Shown in pieces: positions 44,126 through 54,100 of a DNA stretch of 64,000 nucleotides; within the stretch, counting starts at the first letter, position 1, and each line of letters starts with the position of its first letter. Position numbers and translations under genes: made by a program. The notes below the pieces were generated by a model. It was not told the DNA's origin. It worked only from the letters and a program-made list of their open reading frames with translations, and made no database searches. The DNA comes from Suilimivivens sp045586385 (lineage in GTDB: Bacteria > Bacillota > Clostridia > Lachnospirales > Lachnospiraceae): assembly GCA_045586385.1 (NCBI GenBank), contig JAZNAE010000033.1, positions 46,428 to 110,427 on the forward strand. Direction: 5' to 3'.

Positions 44126-46252
44126 ATGCGTTTAGTAATTGCGGAAAAGCCGAGTGTGGCAAAAAGCATTGCAGAGGTTTTAGGTGCAATGAACAGAAAA
44201 GACGGATATTTTGAAGGGAACGGCTATCTGGTAAGCTGGTGCGTCGGACATTTGGTGGAGCTTGCAGAGCCGGAAAGTTATGGAGATAAATGGAAGCGAT
44301 GGACGTATGAGAGCTTGCCTGTTAATCCCGAATATTGGCAGTATGAAATCAAGGAAGATACCAAAGAGCAGTATGATGTGCTTTATGCCCTTTTACATGA
44401 TAACAGAGTGGAAGCAGTTGTATGTGCAACGGATGCCGGAAGAGAAGGAGAACTTATCTTCCGGCTGGTATATGAAATGGCGGGATGTCATAAGCCTATG
44501 GAGCGACTTTGGATTTCGTCAATGGAAGAAAGTGCGATTAGAGATGGCTTTGATAATTTAAAGCCGGGCAGTGACTACGATAACTTATACTATTCTGCAC
44601 TTTGCAGACAGGAAGCAGACTGGCTTGTGGGTATCAATGGAACAAGACTCTTTACGGTTATTTATGGCGGTAAGACATTAAAAGTTGGCAGAGTGCAGAC
44701 ACCTACCCTTGCAATGCTTGTGGAACGTGAAGCAAAGATTATGAATTTTAAGAAAGAGCAGTATTTTATGGCTCATATCTTTTGTGGAGGTGTGGACGCA
44801 GCCACAGAGAGAATTAACAGTAAAACAGATGCAGAAAAGATTACAGGAGCTTGTCTTAACGGACAGGCTCTTGTTACGTCTGTGGTAAAGGAAGAAAAGA
44901 CGGTTGCACCACCTAAACTCTATGACCTTACCACGCTCCAGAGAGATGCCAACCGTTTATTTGGTTTTACGGCAAAGCAGACCTTAGAGTACACGCAGAG
45001 CCTTTATGAAAAGAAGCTTTGTACTTATCCGAGAACGGACAGTCAGTTTCTTTCCGATGATATGCAGGTGACAGCAGAAAATGTTATCAGAGCGATTTTT
45101 GACAGTATGACATTTGTTCCACAGGTGGTATTTAATCCGGATATTCAGAGGGTGCTTAACAGCAAGAAAGTGACAGACCACCATGCAATCATTCCAACGG
45201 TGGAAATTGCCCTTGCGGATTTAAAGGCATTGCCTGAAACAGAGCGTAAGATTTTATCCCTTGTGGCCGACAGGTTACTGTGTGCTACCGGGGAGAAACA
45301 TTTATACGAAACCGTAAAGGCAGAGTTTACCTGTGGCGGTTCTGTGTTTAAGGCATCCGGCAAGTCTGTTTTAAGAAACGGATGGAAGGATTTTGAGGAA
45401 GCCTTTAAGAAATCTTTTAAGACTACGGAAGAAAAAGACGCAGAGGAGAAGAAACTACCAGAGCTTAGAGAGGGAATGACTTTTGACGGAGTACAGACGA
45501 AAATCAGTGAGCATTACACCACACCACCAAAGCACTTTACGGAGGATAGTTTACTGTCCGCTATGGAAAGAGCCGGCAGTGAGGATATGGGGGATGATGT
45601 AGAGCGTAAAGGTCTTGGAACTCCGGCAACAAGAGCAGACATCATTGAAAAATTAGTCAGAGATGGCTTTGTGAAGCGTGAGAAAAAACAGATTATCCCG
45701 ACAGAGGACGGTATGAAGTTAATCACGGTACTTCCCGATGTTGTTAAGTCCCCAAAGCTTACAGCAGATTGGGAAAATGCCCTTACCCTTGTAGCAAAAG
45801 GAGAAATGGACAGGGATGAGTTTATGGCAGACATTGTGACAATGGTAGAGGAGCTTATTCAGACTTATCACGAGGTCAGTGATGAAAATAAGAAAATGTT
45901 TGCCCAGGAGCAGGAGATACTTGGCAAGTGTCCGAATTGTGGCGGACAGATTGCAAAGGGCAAGTACGGAGCATACTGCATGGATAAGTGTGGTATGAAT
46001 TTTAAGCAGTTCAAAGTTGTCGGAGATGATTTTGAATATGGAATGAGCATGGCACTTACGGATGCGCAGCTTAAAACTCTTTTTGAGGGTAAGAAAATTC
46101 TTGTGGAAGGATTAAAAAGTAAAGCAGGAAAGATTTATGATGCGTATTTTATTCCACTTAGTATAGAGGGATTTTCTTATACAAAGGACGGAAAAGAAAT
46201 CAAAGGCTTGCAGTATAAAGTTAAAAAAGAATTTGCAAAAAAGAAGAAATAA
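44126..46252 (+). CDS. topB: DNA topoisomerase III (type IA)
   Basis: TOPRIM motif at the N-terminus (MRLVIAEKPSVAKSIAEVLG; DAGREGELIFRLVY with the conserved acidic residues), the active-site Tyr in LCTYPRTDSQFLSDDM (~300), and a C-terminal four-Cys zinc site CPNCGGQIAKGKYGAYCMDKCG. Length 708 aa is normal for ICE-borne enzymes. It probably resolves the element's replication or transfer intermediates. It starts directly at the stop of the coiled-coil gene. Confidence 0.95.
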   Translation: MRLVIAEKPSVAKSIAEVLGAMNRKDGYFEGNGYLVSWCVGHLVELAEPESYGDKWKRWTYESLPVNPEYWQYEIKEDTKEQYDVLYALLHDNRVEAVVCATDAGREGELIFRLVYEMAGCHKPMERLWISSMEESAIRDGFDNLKPGSDYDNLYYSALCRQEADWLVGINGTRLFTVIYGGKTLKVGRVQTPTLAMLVEREAKIMNFKKEQYFMAHIFCGGVDAATERINSKTDAEKITGACLNGQALVTSVVKEEKTVAPPKLYDLTTLQRDANRLFGFTAKQTLEYTQSLYEKKLCTYPRTDSQFLSDDMQVTAENVIRAIFDSMTFVPQVVFNPDIQRVLNSKKVTDHHAIIPTVEIALADLKALPETERKILSLVADRLLCATGEKHLYETVKAEFTCGGSVFKASGKSVLRNGWKDFEEAFKKSFKTTEEKDAEEKKLPELREGMTFDGVQTKISEHYTTPPKHFTEDSLLSAMERAGSEDMGDDVERKGLGTPATRADIIEKLVRDGFVKREKKQIIPTEDGMKLITVLPDVVKSPKLTADWENALTLVAKGEMDRDEFMADIVTMVEELIQTYHEVSDENKKMFAQEQEILGKCPNCGGQIAKGKYGAYCMDKCGMNFKQFKVVGDDFEYGMSMALTDAQLKTLFEGKKILVEGLKSKAGKIYDAYFIPLSIEGFSYTKDGKEIKGLQYKVKKEFAKKKK

Positions 46253-46268
46253 ACGGGAGGATTTTAAA

Positions 46269-46535
46269 ATGAGTACAGAAATGACAAATACAGTACAGAA
46301 CAATGAAAGCAAGGCGGACAAGTTTGTCCGTCTTGGCGAAAGCCGTGTGAATAAGGTAATGGAAGCAATCGGAAGGATTGAGCATTTAGCTAATCGTGGT
46401 AATTATGATTATACGACGGAACAGGTGGAAGAAATGTTTTCTATCATGGAAAACAGGCTTGCAGAGGTCAAGAGCAGATTTGCACCGAAGCAGGCAAAAA
46501 ACAATACGTTTTCATTTGGAACAAAAGCAGAATAA
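46269..46535 (+). CDS. Small hypothetical ICE protein
   Basis: An 88-residue helical protein (MSTEMTNTVQNNESKADKFV...VNKVMEAIGRIEHLANRGNYDYTTEQVEEMFSIMENRLAEVKSRF). Homologues of this type commonly follow topB in Tn1549-like elements, without known function. ATG 46269 follows ACGGGAGG. A GGACAA-gt-TTGTCC dyad lies in its 5' end. Confidence 0.75.
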   Translation: MSTEMTNTVQNNESKADKFVRLGESRVNKVMEAIGRIEHLANRGNYDYTTEQVEEMFSIMENRLAEVKSRFAPKQAKNNTFSFGTKAE

Positions 46536-46549
46536 GGGGGCAGATAGAA

Positions 46550-46684
46550 ATGAACGGTTTAGAAAAGGAAATCAATGTAAAAAACCAGCGTGACATGATA
46601 AAACGATACAAGATGTATGGAGCTGCTGTGTCAAAACAGATGGAGAAATCACAGGATGATACAAAGAAGGGGGATAAAAAATAA
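46550..46684 (+). CDS. Very small ICE protein, 44 residues
   Basis: A 44-codon ORF (MNGLEKEINVKNQRDMIKRY..., ending DTKKGDKK) after an AAGGGGG site, with its stop overlapping the ATG of the DUF5688 gene (TAATG). Coding is supported by ribosome site, overlap and charged composition. Function is unknown. Confidence 0.6.
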   Translation: MNGLEKEINVKNQRDMIKRYKMYGAAVSKQMEKSQDDTKKGDKK

Positions 46685-47778
46685 TGGAATACAGAGATTT
46701 TGTTGAACAGGTAAAAAATCAGATACAGGATTTTCTCCCGGTAAAATTTGCGGATGCAACGGTAGAGGTAAATCAGGTGGTAAAAAACAATGATTGTGTG
46801 CTTGATGGATTATTGATTAAGACAGAGGAAAGTAATATTGCACCGACTATTTATCTGAATCCCTATTACAAGCAGATACAGGACGGAGCAGAGCTTGATG
46901 ATGTTCTAACACAGATTGCAGATGTGTATCAGTCCCATTACATCGGTCATGACATGGATATGTCAGCAATTACGGACTACGAGAAGATAAAAGAAAGAAT
47001 AGTATGTAAGCTGATTAACATGGAAAATAATCAGTTATTTCTTCAGGATAAACCGTATTCGCAGATGGAAGATTTGGCGGTTGTGTATCAGATTTTAATG
47101 GATAAAACAAAGAATGGAACTGCAACCGTTACGATTACGGACAATCTGATGGATGGATATGGAATTACTCTTGATGAACTGCATAATAAAGCAATCCAGA
47201 ATATGGAAATCTTACAGCCATATTGCTTTAAAGGAATGAATGAGGTCATGGCTGAGATATTTGCTGAGAGCATTGCTTGGGAAAATCAAATAAGCATGGA
47301 AGAGGCAAAAGAAATGGCATTACAGATGATGTTTGATATTCCGGATACTTTGTATGTATTAACAAACGAAACAAAAGTAAATGGGGCAAATGCAATATTA
47401 AATGATGACATCAGACAGGCTATTGCAAAGCAAGTGGGAGATTTCTATGTATTACCTTCTTCTATACATGAATGTCTAATTGTACCTAAAAGTAACGGAA
47501 TGAAGCGGGATGATTTGGAGCAGATGGTGCAGGAAGTAAATCAGACACAGGTCGCACCGGAAGAAAGACTTTCCGATCATGTGTATGAGTACGATGCAAA
47601 AACCCATGAATTATTCCGTAGCGATAAAGCGACGGAACGTGCTATGCAGAAAGCAGCTAAGCAGGCGGAGAAGGTTTCCGTAAAACAGAAACTTGCAGAG
47701 AAGAAAAGCGTAGTTGTTATTGTAAATCCCGGTAAAGAGAATGTAGCAACCGGACATAGAAGAGAAGCAGCATTATAA
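46684..47778 (+). CDS. DUF5688 family protein
   Basis: The 364-residue protein has the DUF5688 core (ILMDKTKNGTATVTITDNLMDGYGITLDELHNKAIQNMEIL; FDIPDTLYVLTNETKVNGANAILNDDIRQAIAKQVGDFYVLPSSIHECLIVP). Function is unknown; members are common in conjugative elements of gut Clostridia. Its C-terminus (~330) has VSVKQKLAEKK, one of the four recurring SVKxKLAE peptides, followed by a ~25-residue tail. Confidence 0.85.
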   Translation: MEYRDFVEQVKNQIQDFLPVKFADATVEVNQVVKNNDCVLDGLLIKTEESNIAPTIYLNPYYKQIQDGAELDDVLTQIADVYQSHYIGHDMDMSAITDYEKIKERIVCKLINMENNQLFLQDKPYSQMEDLAVVYQILMDKTKNGTATVTITDNLMDGYGITLDELHNKAIQNMEILQPYCFKGMNEVMAEIFAESIAWENQISMEEAKEMALQMMFDIPDTLYVLTNETKVNGANAILNDDIRQAIAKQVGDFYVLPSSIHECLIVPKSNGMKRDDLEQMVQEVNQTQVAPEERLSDHVYEYDAKTHELFRSDKATERAMQKAAKQAEKVSVKQKLAEKKSVVVIVNPGKENVATGHRREAAL

Positions 47779-47791
47779 GGAGGATAACAGA

Positions 47792-48127
47792 ATGTTTACA
47801 ACAGGAGATAAAGTATTGCACGTAATGAAAGAGGAGGAAATCGGCATTGTGGAGCTTTCAAGGCTTTCCGGAGTGCCGGAGAGAACCATTCTTGACATTA
47901 TGGCGGGTATCCGTGAACCGGAGCTTAGCTGTATGTGCAAGATTGCAGAAGCACTTGGCGTATGTGTCCATGAACTTCGTGCCGATGAGGAATGTTATGC
48001 GGTAGCCATTCAGAAGGATACCCTTGCAAAACTGATTGTGGTCAGTGAAATCAATGGCGTGGAGCTTGAGGACTTGATACATACCATTTTAGAAAAAGGT
48101 ATTGAAGAACATGGCTTTTATGCGTAA
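47792..48127 (+). CDS. XRE-family HTH regulator
   Basis: The N-terminal 65 residues form a Cro/CI-type HTH (VLHVMKEEEIGIVELSRLSGVPERTILDIMAGIREPELSCMCKIAEALGVCVHEL); the C-terminal 45 residues are a helical oligomerisation-type segment. 111 aa. It precedes a terminator and the giant helicase gene and may control either unit. Confidence 0.85.
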   Translation: MFTTGDKVLHVMKEEEIGIVELSRLSGVPERTILDIMAGIREPELSCMCKIAEALGVCVHELRADEECYAVAIQKDTLAKLIVVSEINGVELEDLIHTILEKGIEEHGFYA

Positions 48128-48143
48128 TTGAGTAACTGACAGC

Positions 48144-48181
48144 GGCTGTAGGGTGCGTTATGTACCTTACAGCCATTTTTT
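48144..48181 (+). terminator. Terminator before the giant helicase gene
   Basis: GGCTGTAGGGT and ACCTTACAGCC form an 11-bp stem with one G-U pair, followed by A and six T. It splits the topB-DUF5688 block from the helicase gene and could act as an attenuator, since the helicase ATG is only 17 bases beyond. Confidence 0.85.
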
Positions 48182-48197
48182 ATACGGAGGTTTTACC

Positions 48198-51100
48198 ATG
48201 AGAAAATATGATATGATTTCCGGTCTGGCACAGTATACGGCACATGATGTGGTACGGAATGAGGATAATTGGAAAAAGTATTTAAACACTGCTTCAAGAC
48301 TTTACAAGTACCCATTCAAAGACCAGCTTTTAATCTATGCCCAAAGACCGGATGCAACAGCCTGTGCATCCATAGAGATATGGAATGAAAAAATGCACTG
48401 TTGGGTAAACAGAGGAGCAAAGGGAATTGCCCTAATTGATGATGCCGGATATAACCGTAGTGGACTAAAATATGTTTTTGATATTTCCGATGTGCATAAG
48501 GCAAGACGTATTGGACATTTCCCGCACTTATGGGAGATGCAGGAAGCACATGAGGAAAGAGTGCTTGATAAGCTGGAGAGCATTTATGGAGATACGGACA
48601 AAGAAGCCGGATTTATAGACCGTATCAGAGAGATTGCCGGAAGGATAGCGGAGGATTGTTATAAGGAACTGGCTTTAGATATGGAGTATCTGAAAGAGGG
48701 CAGTTTCTTAGAGGAACTGGATGAGCTGAATGTGGCGGTCAGACTTCGGGAAACATTAGCAGACAGTATTTCTTACACAGTGCTTAGAAGATGCGGAGTG
48801 CCGGAAAGTGTACTTGCACAAGAAATCAGTTTTCCATATATCCATGAATTTAATACAGTGGAAACCCTGTCACAGCTAGGCAGTAATGTGTCAGACCTTT
48901 CCAAACCTATCCTTATGGAGATTGGAAAAACAATCAGAGCTTACGAAAAAGAGGTAGATAGAAATTTAAGTGAAAAAGGACTTGAAAATACATCACAAAC
49001 GCACTATAATGCTTTAAAGCGTGAAAGCGAAACGCAAGAGGAACAATTACAGGAACAGACCGAAGAAAACGGGGAAAGGAGCTTCGATGATGAAACTGAG
49101 ATACGAGAAGAACGGGGATTATCTGATTCCGATGTTACAGATGGACGAACAACCGGAGGGAACTCTGAGGAAGTTCGGAATGATGAGAAAGACATTCTTA
49201 CAGGAGAACAAGAACGGGGTATATACGGGACTTCTTCTGAAGGGGAACCTGACAGAGCATCTGTTGATGATTCAGACACAGGCAGAGGAGAGAATGGAAC
49301 ATCTGATAGAACAGATGAAACAGACGCAGGGAGTGACGGAACAGCTCAAAGCGGACAATCAGATGCTTTGGGTGCAGAGGATGAACAACATTCAGCATTC
49401 AGCGGAGGAAGTCGTTCTGAAGGAATTGATTTACAGTTAAATATTCCGGAGCCGGGAAGCGGATATGAGCAGTTAAGCTTTTTTCCAAGCGTAGAGGAGC
49501 AAATCGGCAACATCGCAGCAGCGGAAGCAAGTATTCAGTATACTATGCCCGCTGCTTTTTCTTTGCCACAGGAGCAGACTGACGCCATTTTACGCAGTGG
49601 CGGTGGAAGAGAACACAGCAGAAAGCGTATTTATGCAAAGTATCAACAGGGAAAATCTCCGGAAGAAATGGCAGAGTTTTTAAAGAATGAGTATAAGACT
49701 ACCGGAAAAGGTTTTGATTTTGACGGAAATCCGGTGTCCTTATGGTTTGACGAAATGGGTATGCGTATAGGCTATGGCACATCGGCAAAGGAAAATACCC
49801 TTGCGGTTATGAGTTGGAGAGAAGTAGAAAGTCATATCCGTACTATGGTGGAAAATGGTACTTACATGAGTACCAATGAGGTATTTCTGATTGATGCAGT
49901 GGAACGTGAGCGAATTGCTACAGACATTAATAACTTCTTTCGTGATGGTATTACGGAAACGCCGGAGAGTCTGGAACTGGAAGTATACAGTTATCCAAAG
50001 TGCATCGAGAGATTGTGCGAATTGTTATCCACACAGGAAGGCAGAGAATTACTTGCAGAAGAGATTACAAAAGCAAAAGCACAGCTTGAAAGTGGGGAAA
50101 AACAGATTAAATGGCGGTATGTGAAAAGACCGGATTATCTGCTTGAACAACTTGCCGATTTAGGTATGGAAAAAAGAGAATTTCCAACACCGGATGCGCT
50201 GGAAGTAAAAACAGAGGACTTTATTACACAGGATGAAATTGATTACAGGCTGACCGGGGGAAGCGGATTTGAACATGGCAAATTCCGTATTTATGAGTAT
50301 TTTAAGGAAGGTCACAGTAAGAAAGAGAATGTAGCCTTTTTGAAAAATGAATACGGAACGGGCGGAAGTTCCCACGCACTTCCGGGACATGACAGAGCAC
50401 ATGAAGATCATGACGCAAAGGGTATCCGTCTTGAGAAAGGAGATTACGGAAACCCGTATGCAAAAGTGCTTCTGAATTGGAATGTAGTGGAAAAGCGTAT
50501 CAGTGAACTTATGAAAGCAGATAGGTACCTGAGTGCAGAGGGAAAGGAAGCATACGCAAAATACAAGCAGGAACAGGCAGAGAAAGCCATGCAAAGGGAA
50601 CAGGAAAAGCTGGAGCATGGTGTCCGTCTTGAATGTAAAGATGCGATTGAAAAAGCCATAGCGGAGAATTTCGACGGATATACACTACCAAGGGATACTG
50701 CAAAGGGTGTTATCGAGCAGTTTGGAAAAGAGCGTGTAGAATTTGTCCTTGCAAATATCGTTATGAACTCTCCCAATGACGGACGCTATTCAGTAAGTAA
50801 CCGGGAGTGGGCACAAAGCATTGTTCCTTATTCAAGTTGGGATAACAGAGAATTTGTAGTATCTTCCCACCCGGCTGTTGTGGATGGATTTATCAATCAG
50901 GTCAGAAGGTATATGGAACGTGACAGGGAGCCGGATAGAAATGGCAAAGATAAAGTCTTAGAAATGGCTGCCCTTGCTCCTATTTGTGGCACGTTAGGAT
51001 TACAAGATGTTATAGAGTGGAATGAGGAAACGGATTCAGTAAGACTTAATGACGGAGAGCGTGTTCTGGAGGGAAAAAAAGCCTTTGATATGCTTTTTAC

Positions 51101-54100
51101 AATGGCTGCGGATTACGTGTTAAATGCAACGCTTGACGGAGATATGGAAAAGGCACTGCAAATGGACGGATTTTTAAAAGAAGCTGGAAAATATGCAGAG
51201 CGTTATGATGTGGAGCAGATACAGGCAGAAGCAGAACCGGAAAAGGAAAATACAGAAGAAACCGTTTCAAAGGAGGTTGTTGCCGAGCCGGACAGTACGG
51301 AGGATATCATTGTCGATGATTTTTCTGAAATTGATACTAAGAGTGACGTGGAGCAGATACAAGCAGAAGCAGAACCGGAGCCTGTAATCGACAAAGCCGG
51401 AGCTGTCAACTTCCGTATCACACCGGGAGAAGAAACTACCGGGAAAGGCTTTGCACCCAAAGAAAAATTCCGTCAGAACGTAGATGCAATCAAAACTCTT
51501 GAAAAGATTGAGAGCGAACACCGTATTGCAACGCGGTCAGAACAGGAGATTTTAGCAAAGTATGTTGGCTGGGGCGGTCTTGCGGATGCTTTTGATGAAA
51601 CAAAGGCAAATTGGGCAAGCGAATATAAGGAGCTGAAAGAACTGTTATCCCCGGAGGAATATGCTTCTGCAAGGGAAAGTACCTTAAATGCCCATTACAC
51701 AAGCCCTGTAATTATTAAGAGCATCTATGATGCGATTGATAGGATGGGATTTTCCAAAGGAAACATTCTGGAGCCGGCAGTGGGTACAGGTAACTTCTTT
51801 GGTATGCTGCCTGAAAAGATGCAGGAGAGCAGACTGTATGGCGTGGAGCTTGATGGACTTACCGGACGAATTGCAAGGCAGTTATACCCTAATGCAGATG
51901 TAAAGATTACAGGCTTTGAGAAAACAGATTATCCGAATGATTTCTTTGATGTGGCAGTAGGAAACGTGCCATTTGGTCAGTATAAAGTAGTGGATAAAGC
52001 CTATGATAAGCATAACTTTTTAATCCATGATTATTTCTTTGCCAAGACCTTAGATAAGGTCAGACCGGGCGGAGTGGTAGCCTTTGTTACAAGTAAGGGA
52101 ACAATGGATAAGAAAAGTCCGGAAGTTAGAAAATACCTTGCTCAGAGAGCAGAACTTTTGGGAGCAATCCGATTACCGAATACAGCGTTTAAAGAAAATG
52201 CGGGTACGGAAGTCACTTCTGACATTCTGTTCTTAAAGAAACGTGACAGGGTAGTGGATATAGAGCCGGATTGGGTACATCTTACGGAAAATGAAGATGG
52301 CATTGCCATGAATCAATATTTTGCAGACCACCCGGAAATGATTATGGGAAAAATGGAAATGGTCAGCGGGCCGTATGGCATGGAAGCCACATGCACGCCT
52401 AATACGTCCATTTCCTTATCAGAACAGCTTGAAAAAGCCATAGCGGGCATAGAAGGCAGTATTGATGCAGTAGAATTTGATGAGCTTGATGATGAACTGC
52501 AAAGGGAGAGCATCCCGGCAGACCCTAGTGTGAAGAATTACAGTTATACATTAGTAGACGATAGGGTATATTACCGTGAAAATTCCATTATGAAGCCTGT
52601 GGAAGTTTCTGAAACAATGGAACAGCGAATGAAGGGTATGGTGCAGATTCGTGACTGTACGCAGGAACTGATTGACTATCAGTTAAACGAATACCCGGAC
52701 GATATGATAAAAAATAAGCAGACAGAACTGAATGAGCTGTATGATGCGTTTTCTAAAAAGTTTGGTCTTATCAATTCACAGACCAATAAAAGAGCGTTCA
52801 ATCAGGATTCCAGTTATTGTCTGCTTTGTTCTTTGGAAAAGCTGGATGATGAAGGAAACTTTGCGGGCAAAGCGGATATGTTTTCCAAGCGTACCATAAA
52901 GAAAGCGGAGATTGTGACAAGCGTGGATACGGCAAGTGAAGCATTGGCGGTATCTTTGGGAGAAAAAGCAAGGGTAGATTTAGCCTTTATGTCAGAACTT
53001 ACCGGAAAAAGTGAAGAGGAAGTAACAAAGGAACTTGCCGGAGTTATTTTCCTAAACCCTGTGACAGAAAAGTGGGAAACTGCGGACGAATATCTGAGTG
53101 GAAATGTAAGGGAGAAGTTGCAGATAGCAAAAGTATTTGCAGAGAACCACCTGGAGTATGCAATCAATGTTTCTGCACTTGAAGGCGTACAGCCGAAGGA
53201 ACTCGATGCATCCGAAATTGAGGTGCGTATCGGTGCTACATGGATTGATACAAAATACATAGAAGATTTCATGCGTGAAACCTTTGAAACGCCGGAGTAT
53301 TTATTTGACCGTAATGTAATGGCGGTACAGTATTCCGATGTGACAGGGCAGTGGAACGTAAAGGGAAAGAATGCGGATCATGGCAATACACTTGCCAATA
53401 TGACTTACGGTACCAGCCGTGCAAACGCATACCGTATTCTGGAGGATTCCTTAAATCTTCGTGATACCCGTATTTTTGATGTGGTAATGGAAGATGGCAA
53501 AGAGAAACGTGTCCTAAACAAAAAGGAAACCATGCTTGCAAGTCAGAAACAGGAAGCCATAAGGGAAGCCTTTAAGGATTGGATATTCCGTAATCCGGAG
53601 CGCAGACAGGATTTGTGTGCTAAGTATAACGAACTGTTCAATTCAACCAGACCAAGAGAATATGATGGTTCCCACTTAAAGTTTCCGGGTATGACACCGG
53701 ACATTGAACTCAGACCACATCAGCTTAATGCAGTGGCACATCAGCTCTACGGAGATAATACATTGCTTGCCCATTGTGTTGGTGCGGGTAAGACCTTTGA
53801 AATGATTGCGGCAGCTATGGAAAGCAAGCGTTTGGGACTGTGCCAAAAGAGCTTATTTGTTGTTCCGAACCACTTAACAGAGCAGTGGGCAAGTGACTTT
53901 TTACGTCTTTATCCGGGAGCAAATATTTTAGCTGCTACAAAGAAGGACTTTGAGCCTGCCAACCGTAAGAAGTTTTGTTCCCGAATTGCCACAGGCGATT
54001 ATGATGCGGTTATCATCGGGCATAGCCAGTTTGAAAAAATCCCGCTTTCCACAGAAAGACAGATAGCCATTATCGAACGTCAGATAGAGGAAATTGAAAT

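Noticed and set aside
46317..46332. Dyad GGACAA-gt-TTGTCC as a fifth copy of the repeated palindrome
   Set aside because: Only the central GGACA/TGTCC is shared, the spacing differs and the outer arms are absent; it may be chance within coding DNA.
49021..49440. Plus-strand ORF of 139 codons within the giant helicase gene
   Set aside because: It runs in another frame through the acidic linker of the helicase; the main frame has clear domains on both sides.
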